Assembly (NCBI RefSeq): GCF_016765655.2
Contig: NZ_CP086106.1
Location: 4,329,001 to 4,393,000 of the forward strand
Length of the DNA stretch: 64,000 bases
Direction: 5' to 3'
Origin: Skermanella mucosa
GTDB taxonomy: Bacteria > Pseudomonadota > Alphaproteobacteria > Azospirillales > Azospirillaceae
Positions 26,151 to 34,089 of this stretch are shown here, in pieces. The notes under the pieces are model-generated. The model was not told the DNA's origin. It did no database searches and was given only the letters and a program-made list of their open reading frames with translations. Numbering within the stretch: the stretch's first letter is position 1; each line of letters starts with the position of its first letter. The translations under genes and the position numbers were made by a program.

Positions 26151-26253
26151 GAAATCCCGTGCGCCCGTCTGGCCGGATGCGTTTTGCGCCAACGAGCCGC
26201 CGGTACGGCACCGACCTCGACCATCACCATGGAGCAATGCGGCGGCGGGAGCC

Positions 26254-26267
26254 TTGATCCAAATCAA
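26254..26267. promoter_or_regulatory. FNR/FixK-type box
   Basis: TTGATCCAAATCAA is a perfect TTGAT-N4-ATCAA palindrome, the consensus for FNR, FixK and Anr. It lies in the 232-bp divergent region between the radical SAM gene (start 26150) and the small plus-strand gene (start 26383), and could act on either. The site is strong; the direction of control is not determined. Confidence 0.75.
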
Positions 26268-26382
26268 CCTTGACGGCATCGGCCCGGCTGGCCCCGAGTA
26301 ACCGAATCTACACGCGTTGCGCTTAGCCTTGCTGGCGGTGCCCGCTTGGAGGGCTGGATCGGAAACGACGCGACGCAAGGCA

Positions 26383-26688
26383 ATGACATCGCATATGACA
26401 TATGAGCTCGTTCACAAGTTCCGTGGCCAGGGCAAGATGAACGAGGCCGAGGATTGGATAAGGGCCAACGTCAGGGGCCTGTGGGAGCTTCAGTTCCTCG
26501 GGATGTCCGAGGAGATCGACGAGTTCAAGAAGACCAAGACCTATATCTTCCATGTCCGGTTCACTTTCGGGCGCAGCGAGGACATGAAGCGCTTCAAGGA
26601 CGAGTACATCGACGGCAAGCCGGTGCGACGAGTCCAGGCCGCGGCGCCGGCGAAGAAGCGTGGATTCTTCAGCCGCCTGTTCGGGTAG
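26383..26688 (+). CDS. Small conserved-looking hypothetical protein
   Basis: 101 residues with no recognised domain. It is mixed alpha/beta: HKFRGQGKMNEAEDWIRANV (helix), WELQFLGMSEEIDEFKKTK, then TYIFHVRFTFGRSEDMKRFK. The tail is Ala/Pro/Lys-rich and ends KKRGFFSRLFG. The ATG at 26383 is preceded by AAGG; ATG at 26395 is a possible start. It faces away from the radical SAM gene across the FNR-type box and may share its control. Codon usage looks coding. Confidence 0.7.
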   Translation: MTSHMTYELVHKFRGQGKMNEAEDWIRANVRGLWELQFLGMSEEIDEFKKTKTYIFHVRFTFGRSEDMKRFKDEYIDGKPVRRVQAAAPAKKRGFFSRLFG

Positions 26689-27054
26689 TCCGGGCGCAAC
26701 TCTCCGGTCACGGCATTCCCCTGATCCTGTTCCGGCCTCCTGTTCCGACTACTGCGTCGGAACCCTCCGCCGGGCTGGATGTTAAACGCCGGATACAAGA
26801 CGCGGATTCCGCTCCCAAGCCGCGGTTGGCAAAACCCAAGCGCGCCCCATATGGATTTTAGGCCAAATTAGAATAAAACTCCGCAGGCCCGATCACTCCC
26901 CTGGGTCCAATCACCTAAGCCGGAAAGTATATTTGAGAGTTAGCCTGTTTGCTGTACATAATGGCGCATTCGATGGAAACTCCGCGGGACGAATAATTTC
27001 TTTCCGCCGAGCTTTTGTTCCGCGGCGTTGCGACCACGGTCAGGAGATCCGCCT
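26689..27054. other. Intergenic region, AT-rich, no gene recognised
   Basis: 366 bp. The part from about 26860 is clearly AT-rich (TTTAGGCCAAATTAGAATAAA, GGAAAGTATATTTGAGAG) and probably holds the promoter of the following histidine kinase. ACTCCGC(A/G)GG occurs twice (26879 and 26980). No EcfG-type promoter pair was convincing. Confidence 0.5.
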
Positions 27055-27711
27055 TTGACAACAGCACATGCTCCTGACATGGATGAACACACGCGGCAAC
27101 TTGAACAGGCCTTGAAGGAGAAAGAGGCGGCCCTGCGCGAACTGCAGCACCGGGCCAAGAACAGCCTCCAACTCGTCATCAGCCTCCTGAAGCTCCAGAG
27201 CGGCCGTATCCGCGATCCCGATGCCCGCTCCGCCTACGACCTGACGCTCCAGCGGATCGAGGCGCTGGCGATCGCGTATCGCCACCTTCACGAGTCCGGC
27301 AGCGAGACCCAGGTCGAATTCGGCCGCTATTTGAGCGAACTGGTGACGACAACCAGCGCCAACGTGCCGGGCGGGGCGCAGGGGACCGAGATCGATGTCC
27401 AGTCGGAGAAGATCACCGGCGGGCTTTCGCTCGCCGTGCCGCTGGGTCTGATCGTCAACGAACTGCTGACCAACAGCCTGCGGCACGCCTTCCCGGCCAA
27501 GAGCTGGATCCGCATCTCGCTGACCCGCCCTGCCCCGGACACGCTGGACCTGGTGATCGCCGACAACGGCCGGGGCCTGCCCTCCGGCTTCGATCCCGAC
27601 GCCGATGCCGGCATGCTGCTGGCCGAAGCGCTGGCGGCGCAGCTGAACGCGACCCTGGCGGCCGAGACGTCCGGCAGCGGCACCGTCGTGCGGATGTCGA
27701 TCCCGATTTAG
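27055..27711 (+). CDS. Soluble HisKA_2-type sensor histidine kinase
   Basis: About 218 residues. There is a short N-terminal coiled coil (EHTRQLEQALKEKEAALREL) and then the HisKA_2 phosphoacceptor motif LQHRAKNSLQLVISLLKLQ with the phospho-His near residue 32. The HATPase_c domain has N-box LIVNELLTNSLRHAF and G-box IADNGRGLPSG. There is no sensor domain or membrane segment, so it must receive its signal from a partner. Such kinases often feed the alphaproteobacterial general stress (PhyR) system, but no phyR or nepR is near. TTG at 27055 follows AGGAG; ATG at 27079 is the alternative. Confidence 0.87.
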   Translation: MTTAHAPDMDEHTRQLEQALKEKEAALRELQHRAKNSLQLVISLLKLQSGRIRDPDARSAYDLTLQRIEALAIAYRHLHESGSETQVEFGRYLSELVTTTSANVPGGAQGTEIDVQSEKITGGLSLAVPLGLIVNELLTNSLRHAFPAKSWIRISLTRPAPDTLDLVIADNGRGLPSGFDPDADAGMLLAEALAAQLNATLAAETSGSGTVVRMSIPI

Positions 27712-27725
27712 GATCCTGCGGTCCG

Positions 27726-27755
27726 GCAGCCGGAAACATGGCAGCCGGAAACATG
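27726..27755. repeat. Tandem 15-bp direct repeat
   Basis: Two exact copies of GCAGCCGGAAACATG lie between the histidine kinase stop and the large terminator hairpin. No function is evident. Confidence 0.6.
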
Positions 27756-27803
27756 AAGACATGAAGGCCCGCCGAACGGAGTTCGGCGGGCCTTCATGTC
27801 TTC
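27755..27803. terminator. Perfect 23-bp hairpin, bidirectional terminator
   Basis: The arm GAAGACATGAAGGCCCGCCG (plus AAC, 23 nt in all) pairs without mismatch to its complement around a GGA loop. It lies between the plus-strand histidine kinase and the minus-strand rplS, so it would end both transcripts. There is no long T-run on either side, but the stem is unusually long and perfect. Confidence 0.75.
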
Positions 27804-27828
27804 TCCGGCAAGGGTGCCGGCGCGGTCC

Positions 27829-28227
27829 TTACTTGGACGCGCCCGCTTCCTTGGTGTTCATGCCGCGGCCGGTGGTGCGCTCGCTGATGCGCGCCCGCTT
27901 GCCGCGCAGCTCGCGCAGGTAATAAAGCTTGGCGCGGCGGACGTCGCCCTTGCGGACCAGCTCGATGCTGTCGATCCGGGGGCTGTACAGCGGGAACACG
28001 CGCTCCACGCCCTCGCCGTAGCTGATCTTGCGCACGGTGAAGCTGCTGTTCAGCCCGGCGTTCTTGCGGGCGATGCAGACGCCCTCATAGGCCTGGACGC
28101 GCTCGCGCGTGCCCTCGACCACCTTCACGTTGACGCGCAGCGTGTCACCCGGCGAAAACTCCGGAACGCCGCGCTTGTCGACCAGCTTCTGGACCTGTTC
28201 GGCCTCGATCTGCTGAATGATGTTCAT
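27829..28227 (-). CDS. rplS: 50S ribosomal protein L19
   Basis: 132 residues: [19 protein letters not shown], the [26 protein letters not shown] core, and [37 protein letters not shown], all diagnostic of L19 at the 30S-50S interface. The C-terminal extension [15 protein letters not shown] is typical of alphaproteobacteria. The ATG at 28227 follows AAGGGG; an upstream GTG is less likely. It is the last gene of the ffh-rpsP-rimM-trmD-rplS operon. Confidence 0.98.
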   Translation of the reverse strand: MNIIQQIEAEQVQKLVDKRGVPEFSPGDTLRVNVKVVEGTRERVQAYEGVCIARKNAGLNSSFTVRKISYGEGVERVFPLYSPRIDSIELVRKGDVRRAKLYYLRELRGKRARISERTTGRGMNTKEAGASK

Positions 28228-28298
28228 CGCACTCACCCCTTACCTTCACTGATGGCGCGCCGAACCCTTGGCAGGCTCCCGGCGGACCCGTTTGTCAT

Positions 28299-29066
28299 CT
28301 ATTCCATCGTCGCGACGCGGTCGCGCCGGCGGCGCTTCCGCGGTTCTTCCGCCTCGCGGGCGGCCTCGTAGCGGGACCACAGGTCGGGCCGCCGGGCCCT
28401 GGTGATCCGCTCCGCCTCGGCCAGCCGCCAGGCCCGTACCTTCTCGTGGTGACCGGAAAGCAGGACTTCCGGCACCGTGCGCCCCTGCCAGTCGGCCGGC
28501 CGCGTGTAATGGGGATACTCCAGCAATCCCCGCTCGAAACTCTCCTCCCCGGCGGTCTCCTCGTTGCCCATGACGCCCGGCAGAAGCCGGACGACGGCAT
28601 CGATCAGGGCCAGGGCCGCCGGCTCGCCGCCGGACAGCACGAAGTCGCCGAGGCTGACCTCCTCGGCCCGGTGGACTTCCAGGACCCGCTCGTCGACCCC
28701 TTCGTAGCGTCCGCACAGAAGGGTGATGACGGGTTCCGCCGCCAGTTCCCTGACCAGGGGCTGATCGAGCAGGCGCCCGCGCGGCGACAGGTAGATGACC
28801 CGGCCGCGTTCCGCCGCCTCCGGGCCGCCGGTGGCGGCCGTCAGCGCCGCGTCCAGGACATCCGGCCGCATGACCATGCCCGGGCCGCCGCCGAACGGGG
28901 TATCATCGACCGAGCGGTGTTTATCGCGTGCGAAAGACCGGATGTCCACTGCTTCCAGGGACCAGATCCCGTTTTCGAGCGCCCGCCCGGCGAGGCTGAG
29001 ACCCAACGGCCCCGGGAACATTTCCGGGAAGAGGGTCAGCACGCGGACGGTCCATGCCCGGTCCAT
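28299..29066 (-). CDS. trmD: tRNA (guanine37-N1)-methyltransferase
   Basis: 255-residue SPOUT methyltransferase that makes m1G37 and prevents frameshifting. Motifs: [61 protein letters not shown], the SAM knot [20 protein letters not shown], and [27 protein letters not shown]. The C-terminus adds a basic [15 protein letters not shown] tail. The ATG start lies within the end of rimM, so translation is coupled. Confidence 0.98.
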   Translation of the reverse strand: MDRAWTVRVLTLFPEMFPGPLGLSLAGRALENGIWSLEAVDIRSFARDKHRSVDDTPFGGGPGMVMRPDVLDAALTAATGGPEAAERGRVIYLSPRGRLLDQPLVRELAAEPVITLLCGRYEGVDERVLEVHRAEEVSLGDFVLSGGEPAALALIDAVVRLLPGVMGNEETAGEESFERGLLEYPHYTRPADWQGRTVPEVLLSGHHEKVRAWRLAEAERITRARRPDLWSRYEAAREAEEPRKRRRRDRVATME

Positions 29067-29689
29067 CACACCCCCTCCCCGCCGCCGGCGGTGTCGTCGT
29101 CGCCGCCGTCCTCGCCGTCCCGATCCCGGTCCCGATCCGGGGCGCCCGGCGGCGCCAGCAGATCCTCGGGCGGGTCGGCGACGATGCGTCCGCCGGCCAC
29201 GTCCACCACCGGCACGATGGCCTTGGTGAACGGAACCATGGCGGTCCGCCGGTCGGGGAGCGCCAGTTCGAGCATGTCCCCGCCGCCGAAATCATGGAGG
29301 GCCACCACCGTGCCGATCCGTTCGCCGTCCGGCCGCAGGACCGGCAGGCCGATCAGGTCGGCATGGTAGAACTCGTCCTCGTCCTCGGGCGGCGGCAGGC
29401 GGTCACGCTCGACATGCAGCAGCACGCCGCGCAGGGCCTCGGCGGCGGTCCGGTCGGCGACCCCCTGCACCCGGGCCAGCCAACAGTCCTTCATCGCCGA
29501 CTGGAGTTCGACGGTGAAGCGGCGGGCGCCGGTGTGGTCGGTCAGGGGGTTGTAGTCCGCGATGGCGGCGGGGTCGCCGGTAAAGCTCTTCAGCTTCACC
29601 AGGCCGCGCACGCCATGCACGCCGACGATCTGGCCGACGCACACGCGTGCGCCAGCTGCATCGGGCTTGCCTGCGGACCGGGGTGCCAT
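29066..29689 (-). CDS. rimM: Ribosome maturation factor RimM
   Basis: 207 residues, for 30S assembly (binds S19). The N-terminal beta-barrel ([20 protein letters not shown]) and C-terminal PRC barrel ([20 protein letters not shown], then [12 protein letters not shown] and [12 protein letters not shown]) are intact. The C-terminal tail after about residue 180 is very acidic and low in complexity ([15 protein letters not shown]), an unusual but plausible extension. It sits between rpsP and trmD as in most bacteria. Confidence 0.97.
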   Translation of the reverse strand: MAPRSAGKPDAAGARVCVGQIVGVHGVRGLVKLKSFTGDPAAIADYNPLTDHTGARRFTVELQSAMKDCWLARVQGVADRTAAEALRGVLLHVERDRLPPPEDEDEFYHADLIGLPVLRPDGERIGTVVALHDFGGGDMLELALPDRRTAMVPFTKAIVPVVDVAGGRIVADPPEDLLAPPGAPDRDRDRDGEDGGDDDTAGGGEGV

Positions 29690-29726
29690 GGGAGGAGACC
29701 TGAGCCTTCGAGATTACCGGACGGGA

Positions 29727-30104
29727 TTACTCGGCGCTGCCGGCGGCTTCCGCCTCGGCGCGCTTGGCGGCGGCGGCCTGCTCCGCCTTGATCCGCTCCT
29801 GGGCCTTCGCCTTGGGGGCGGCCTTCTTGGGGTTCTGGCTCTGGGCCGGCATCGGGACGACCTCGGCGCGGCCGAGGAACAGCTCGACCCGGTCGGTCGG
29901 CTGGGCGCCGACGGACAGCCAGTGCTTGGCGCGCTCGGTGTTGAGCACGACGCGCTCCGGATGATCCTTCGCCAGCATCGGGTTGTAGGTGCCGATCTTC
30001 TCGATGAAGCGGCCATCGCGCGGGCTGCGCGCGTCGGTGACGACGATGGCGTAGAACGGGCGCTTCTTGGCGCCGCCGCGGGTCAGACGGATCTTCAAGG
30101 ACAT
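29727..30104 (-). CDS. rpsP: 30S ribosomal protein S16
   Basis: 125 residues. [20 protein letters not shown] and [17 protein letters not shown] are the S16 signatures, and [23 protein letters not shown] follows. The last 40 residues are an Ala/Lys/Glu-rich tail ([20 protein letters not shown]) common in alphaproteobacterial S16. Located between ffh and rimM. Confidence 0.98.
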   Translation of the reverse strand: MSLKIRLTRGGAKKRPFYAIVVTDARSPRDGRFIEKIGTYNPMLAKDHPERVVLNTERAKHWLSVGAQPTDRVELFLGRAEVVPMPAQSQNPKKAAPKAKAQERIKAEQAAAAKRAEAEAAGSAE

Positions 30105-30195
30105 TGCGAAACTACTCTCTTCACTCAGGTTGCAGGTATTGGCTGTCTTGCCGACGGGCGAAACCGCCGGTCGGCGGAGCTTTGGGAGCGGCGGC

Positions 30196-31560
30196 TTACG
30201 GAAAGCCCTTGCCGCGGGGAAGGAGACCGGCCAGACCCTGGCGCATCATGCCTTTCTGGCCCATCTTCTTGACCTTCTTCATCATGGTCTGCATGTCCTG
30301 GAACTGCTTGAGCAGCCGGTTGACATCCTGGACCTGTACGCCCGACCCCAGGGCGATGCGGCGCTTGCGCGACGCCTTGATGAGGTCGGGATTGCGCCGC
30401 TCGGCCTTGGTCATGGACGAGATGATGGCTTCCTGCTTCTTCAGGATGCCCTCGTCGATGTTGGCGTCCTTGAGCTGGTTCTTGATCTTGCCGATGCCGG
30501 GCAGCATCCCGAGCATGCCGCCCATGCCGCCCATCTTGCGGATCTGCTTGAGCTGGTTCGCCATGTCGTCAAGGTCGAAGGTGCCCTTCTCCATCTTCTT
30601 GGCGAGCTTCTCGGCCTCCGCCTTGTCGATGTTCTCGGCGGCCTTCTCGACCAGGCTGACCACGTCGCCCATGCCCAGGATGCGGCCGGCGATGCGGTCG
30701 GGGTGGAAGGCTTCGAGCGCGTCCACCTTCTCGCCGACGCCCAGCAGCTTGATCGGCTTGCCGGTGATCTGGCGCATCGACAGCGCGGCGCCGCCGCGGG
30801 CGTCGCCGTCGATCCGGGTCAGCACGATGCCGGAGATGCCGACGCGGTCCTGGAAGTTGGTCGCGACCGTCACCGCGTCCTGGCCGGTCATGGCGTCCAC
30901 GACCAGCAGCGTCTCGACCGGCTTGGTCGCGTCGCGGACGGCGGCCACCTCGGCCATCAGCTCGTCGTCGATGGCGAGCCGGCCGGCGGTGTCGAGCATG
31001 ACGACGTCGTAGCCTTCGACGCGGCCGGTCTGCATGGCGCGCTTGGCGATCTCCACCGGCTGCTGGCCGGGGACGATCGGGAGGGTCGCGACCTGGACCT
31101 GCTCGCCGAGGATCTTGAGCTGTTCCTGGGCCGCCGGGCGCCTTGTGTCCAACGAGGCCATCAGGACCTTCTTGCGCTCGCGGGTCTTGAGGCGGAGCGC
31201 GATCTTGGCGGTGCTGGTGGTCTTGCCCGAGCCCTGGAGGCCGACCATCAGGATCGGCACGGGGGCGGCGGCTTCGAGGTTGATGCCTTCGCTGGACGAG
31301 CCCAGCATCTCGACCAGATGGTCGTGGACGATCTTGACGACCATCTGGCCCGGGGTCACCGAGCGCAGGACCTCCTGGCCGACGGCCTTCTCCTTGACGC
31401 CGGCGATGAACTGCTTGACGACGGGCAAGGCCACGTCGGCTTCGAGCAAGGCGACGCGCACCTCGCGCAGAGCGATCCCGACATCCTCCTCGCTCAGCGC
31501 GCCACGCCGCGTGAGACGATCGAAGATGTCTCCCAGCCGTCCGGTCAGCCCTTCAAACAT
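30196..31560 (-). CDS. ffh: Signal recognition particle protein Ffh
   Basis: 454-residue SRP GTPase that targets membrane proteins to FtsY and SecYEG. N domain (1-90, [20 protein letters not shown]); G domain with P-loop [15 protein letters not shown] near 108, [17 protein letters not shown] and [11 protein letters not shown]; then a methionine-rich M domain (about 300-440, [34 protein letters not shown]) that binds 4.5S RNA and signal peptides. It is the first gene of the minus-strand translation operon. The 4.5S RNA gene is not in the window. Confidence 0.99.
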   Translation of the reverse strand: MFEGLTGRLGDIFDRLTRRGALSEEDVGIALREVRVALLEADVALPVVKQFIAGVKEKAVGQEVLRSVTPGQMVVKIVHDHLVEMLGSSSEGINLEAAAPVPILMVGLQGSGKTTSTAKIALRLKTRERKKVLMASLDTRRPAAQEQLKILGEQVQVATLPIVPGQQPVEIAKRAMQTGRVEGYDVVMLDTAGRLAIDDELMAEVAAVRDATKPVETLLVVDAMTGQDAVTVATNFQDRVGISGIVLTRIDGDARGGAALSMRQITGKPIKLLGVGEKVDALEAFHPDRIAGRILGMGDVVSLVEKAAENIDKAEAEKLAKKMEKGTFDLDDMANQLKQIRKMGGMGGMLGMLPGIGKIKNQLKDANIDEGILKKQEAIISSMTKAERRNPDLIKASRKRRIALGSGVQVQDVNRLLKQFQDMQTMMKKVKKMGQKGMMRQGLAGLLPRGKGFP

Positions 31561-31839
31561 GCGTCACTCGGTCATGGTTCGCGAAAGTCGGATGCCCCGC
31601 CCCACTGCGCCGCCGTGTCGTCCAGACTTGCTGGCCATGCGCCCAAACGGAAACGCGCCAGTGCGCGAAACTCGCGGACCGGCGGGCACCCTCGGGCGCA
31701 GACAAGGCGGCTCATGGGATTGAGCGGACCGCGAAACTAGGGGACCGGAGCGGCGATGTCAACAGAAGGGTTATGCCTTTGTGCGGCTCCCTCCGGCGGC
31801 TTCCTCGGCTACCGCCGATTCCCCCCGGAAAGGCCGCAT

Positions 31840-32031
31840 ATGTCATCATCCGTGACGGCGAGCCCGACGATCGGGAAGCCGACGGGCGTCCGTGACCGCG
31901 GCTGACGACATCCCCCTCCCCTGGCAAGGACGCAAATGTCAGCATCCGTGACGGCGAGCCCCGACGATCGGGAAGCCGACGGGCGTCCGTGACCGCGGCT
32001 GACGACACCCCCTCCCCTGGCAAGGACGCAA
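31840..32031. repeat. Two exact-length tandem copies of a 96-bp repeat
   Basis: Unit 1 is 31840-31935 and unit 2 is 31936-32031. They start ATGTCA(T/G)CATCCGTGACGG and end TGGCAAGGACGCAA, and differ at only a few positions. Each contains a small palindrome (CCCGA-CGA-TCGGG). Both lead straight into the first 357-bp element. A diverged third copy precedes the second element (32404-32499). Because 96 is a multiple of three, a reading frame runs through on the minus strand, but this is a by-product of the repeat. Confidence 0.85.
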
Positions 32032-32381
32032 ATGTCAGCATCCGTGATGACAGGGCTGTCAGCGGGCGATGTCGCGATGCGTCGAGCGGCCGTTGCGAGC
32101 CCGCAAAGTTGCATGCGTCATGAAGACGCTCGTATGAGGCGAATGCCTGTTCTAGTTTGGAAATGCGGACAGCGACCGGGACTGGCCCGGCCGCCTCCGC
32201 TACAGAGGGAGTAGCTCGATGCGCAAACATCGGTTCTCTCTCCAGGTCTGGTTCCAGGCGTTCAGGGTGAAGATCCTGTTCATCCTGCAATTCTAGACCG
32301 GGAGCCGGCGGCGGGATGTCCGTCCCGCCGCCTACCCTCGAAAGATAAGCGAACCGCCGAAATTCTTCAACGGTGTCGTGG
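32025..32381 (+). repeat. Element E1: first copy of a 357-bp duplicated module
   Basis: It is nearly identical to 32493-32850. The first 80 bp are diverged, the remainder is highly alike. In order: hairpin GCGTC-ATGAA-GACGC; GC-rich hairpin GCGACCGGG-actgg-CCCGGCCGC with one mismatch; GAGGGAG ribosome binding site; 25-codon ORF; hairpin GGCGGCGGGA-tgtccg-TCCCGCCGCC; and a 37-nt block (ATAAGCGAACCGCCGAAATT...) that is identical in both copies. The hairpins flank the ORF in both copies. Confidence 0.8.
32219..32296 (+). CDS. Duplicated 25-residue basic/aromatic peptide, copy 1
   Basis: Short ORF ATG-TAG beginning MRKHRFSLQVWFQAF and ending ILFILQF. It is strongly cationic (3 Arg, 2 Lys, 1 His) and aromatic (5 Phe, 1 Trp), with an amphipathic pattern and no acidic residue. 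GAGGGAG lies 8 nt before the ATG. The same ORF occurs at 32688. Between copies only two bases differ within 78: one silent (Arg codon 4... see copy 2) and one Ile-to-Val. No family is recognised. Leader peptide, type I toxin-like peptide or secreted cationic peptide are all possible. Confidence 0.55.
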   Translation: MRKHRFSLQVWFQAFRVKILFILQF

Positions 32382-32403
32382 CCCCTCGCAACCAGATCCA
32401 TGA

Positions 32404-32499
32404 AAGTTATCATCCGTATCGGCCAGGCTCGATGATCCTGGAGGCCGGTGGGCGTCCGGAGGCGTGTTGCAGGCATACCCCCCCTTCTCAGGGACGCCA
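32404..32499. repeat. Diverged third copy of the 96-bp repeat
   Basis: It shares the segments TTATCATCCGTA, CGATGATC, GGGCGTCCG and a final GGGACGCCA with the tandem units at 31840-32031, at corresponding spacing, but has many substitutions. It ends where element E2 begins, so each 357-bp element is preceded by at least one 96-bp repeat. Confidence 0.6.
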
Positions 32500-32850
32500 A
32501 TGTCAGCATTCGTCATGATGGAGTCGTCGGCGGGCAGCCAACGCGATCTGCCGAGCGGCTGTCGCACGCCCACGGAGTTGTATGCGTCATGAAGACGCTC
32601 GTATGAGGCGAATGTCTATTTTAGTTTGGATATGCGGACAGCGACCGGGACTGGCCCGGTCGCCGCCGCTACAGAGGGAGTAGATCGATGCGGAAACATC
32701 GGTTCTCTCTCCAGGTCTGGTTCCAGGCGTTCAGGGTGAAGATCCTGTTCGTCCTGCAATTCTAGACCGGGAGCCGGCGGCGGGATGCACGTCCCGCCGC
32801 CTACCCTCTAAAGATAAGCGAACCGCCGAAATTCTTCAACGGTGTCGTGG
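32493..32850 (+). repeat. Element E2: second copy of the duplicated module
   Basis: Second copy of the module, offset from E1 by 468-469 bp. The hairpin GCGACCGGG-actgg-CCCGGTCGC is perfect here. The post-ORF hairpin keeps its 10-bp arms but has a different loop (tgcacg). The last 37 nt are identical to E1. Differences are concentrated outside the ORF and stems. Confidence 0.8.
32688..32765 (+). CDS. Duplicated 25-residue basic/aromatic peptide, copy 2
   Basis: Same 25-residue peptide as at 32219, starting MRKHRFSLQVWFQAF and ending ILFVLQF. Compared with copy 1, the second codon changes CGC to CGG (both Arg) and one ATC becomes GTC (Ile to Val). The ribosome binding site GAGGGAG and 8-nt spacing are kept. 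The minus strand of the two copies does not keep an open frame in common (a TAG interrupts it here), which supports the plus-strand ORF as the coding one. Confidence 0.55.
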   Translation: MRKHRFSLQVWFQAFRVKILFVLQF

Positions 32851-33086
32851 ACCTCCGGGGCGGAAGGTTGCACCTGACGTCAAGTAGGCATGCCGGCCAG
32901 CAGGACGGCTTCGTCCAGGCACTCGACCCTTTTTCGCCTGCGGATGCGGCGCACCCGGATATGCGGGACCCGCGCCCGGAATTATGCCCCGGATGTGGAG
33001 TTGATGGATCCTTGGGCGGGCATTTCCGGTTCATGCAGAATGTTCGCCGCCCAGAAGCGATCGGGTCCACTTCAGGAGAATGCAGC

Positions 33087-33674
33087 ATGAATGATCAACC
33101 ACACCGCGCCCTCAGCGATGTCCTTGATCGATTGGAGAGCACGGCACGAGGCGAGAGCATAACCGTGCAGCAAGTGGTCGAGAAACTTGGTCACAAATCC
33201 TTTGCGTCGTTGATGCTGATTTTTTCACTGATCTCCACATCGCCGGCCAGCGCGATCCCCGGCCTGACGGCGACGGTTGCGGTAATCATCTTCATTCTGG
33301 TCGTGCAGATGATCCTTGGACGGGATTGCGTCTGGCTGCCGCAGATCATCAGCCATCGGCGCCTGTCCACGGAGAAGCTCTGCAAGGGGATCGGCTGGCT
33401 GCGCAAGCCCGTGCTGTTCGTGGAGCGGTTCTTGAAGGCGCGGCTCACCTTTTTCCTTCATCGGCCGTGGCTTTTCCTGCCGTTGTTCCTGATCCTGGCG
33501 CTGACGCTGTTCATGCCGTTCATGGAGGTGATACCGACCTCGGGGTCCATCGCGTCGGCCGTGATCGCGTTTTTCGCTGCCGGGCTGCTGACCAGGGACG
33601 GCGGCCTCGTCCTGTTCTCGCTGATCCTGCTCCTGGCGGTGCCCGTGGCTGTCTGGCAGTTCGGCTTCAGTTGA
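33087..33674 (+). CDS. exoD: ExoD-family membrane protein
   Basis: 195 residues. The N-terminus is soluble (LSDVLDRLESTARGESITVQQVVEKLGHKSFASLMLIFSLI, the ExoD signature); then come hydrophobic segments at about 48-75, 130-148 and 150-190. ExoD of Sinorhizobium affects exopolysaccharide and alkaline tolerance; its biochemical role is not settled. The ATG at 33087 follows AGGAG at 33073. It is not near exopolysaccharide genes. It lies directly after the repeated elements, separated from E2 by about 236 bp in which I see no gene. Confidence 0.88.
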   Translation: MNDQPHRALSDVLDRLESTARGESITVQQVVEKLGHKSFASLMLIFSLISTSPASAIPGLTATVAVIIFILVVQMILGRDCVWLPQIISHRRLSTEKLCKGIGWLRKPVLFVERFLKARLTFFLHRPWLFLPLFLILALTLFMPFMEVIPTSGSIASAVIAFFAAGLLTRDGGLVLFSLILLLAVPVAVWQFGFS

Positions 33675-33934
33675 ACCGCGAGGGTTCAACGGAGCCCCCC
33701 GTCCTTGAGACTCTGGGATGGAACTTCAGGTAACCCGACGGCGATACACGGTCACAGGTCTCCGGAGCGGAACGGCGACAAATCGTCGGGCCAACCGTGT
33801 CGGCCTGCGCTCCTGATCGTGATTGCCAGGAAAACTACTCTGACCCCTTTTTAGTATCCCTCCGAGTGACACGGCCAAGCCGGCTAGAATTGTACCCGAT
33901 CAGGTCGATCCGTCCGAGACAGCTGATCCGTTGC

Positions 33935-33953
33935 GTTGCGCCATGGGCGCAAC
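33935..33953. repeat. REP-like palindrome 1
   Basis: GTTGCGCC-ATG-GGCGCAAC, a perfect 8-bp inverted repeat followed by CTACGA. Shares the GCGCAAC core with the next palindrome. Confidence 0.65.
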
Positions 33954-33999
33954 CTACGACCGTCGGACCGCATCACCTCCGCCCTGCATCCAGCCGTAG

Positions 34000-34030
34000 C
34001 ACTGTGTTGCCCCCTTGGCGCAACACAGTG
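34000..34030. repeat. REP-like palindrome 2
   Basis: CACTGTGTTGC-(9 nt)-GCAACACAGTG, an 11-bp perfect inverted repeat whose inner part extends as GGCGCAAC. It lies 47 bp from palindrome 1 and near the end of the convergent MBL-fold gene, where it could act as a terminator or REP element. Confidence 0.65.
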
Positions 34031-34089
34031 CGGCGAGTGGAACGGCCGACTGCGAGGACCGAAGCGGTTCAACCTGATCGGGGACCGCT

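Larger units (their letters stand above)
33675..34089. other. Intergenic region with REP-like palindromes
   Basis: 414 bp between convergent exoD and the MBL-fold gene. It contains two related palindromes (separate entries) and no convincing coding frame. Pieces of other repeats (GAAGCGGTTCAACCTGATC near 34063) are also present. Confidence 0.5.

Noticed and set aside
31840-32499. Possible CRISPR array at the 96-bp repeats
   Set aside because: Units are adjacent with no spacers, far longer than CRISPR repeats, and no cas genes are nearby.
31712-32509. Minus-strand 265-codon frame over the 96-bp repeats and element E1
   Set aside because: Its repeats come from the 96-bp unit length being a multiple of three. 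The equivalent frame in element E2 is broken by a stop codon, and no ribosome binding site or family match is seen.
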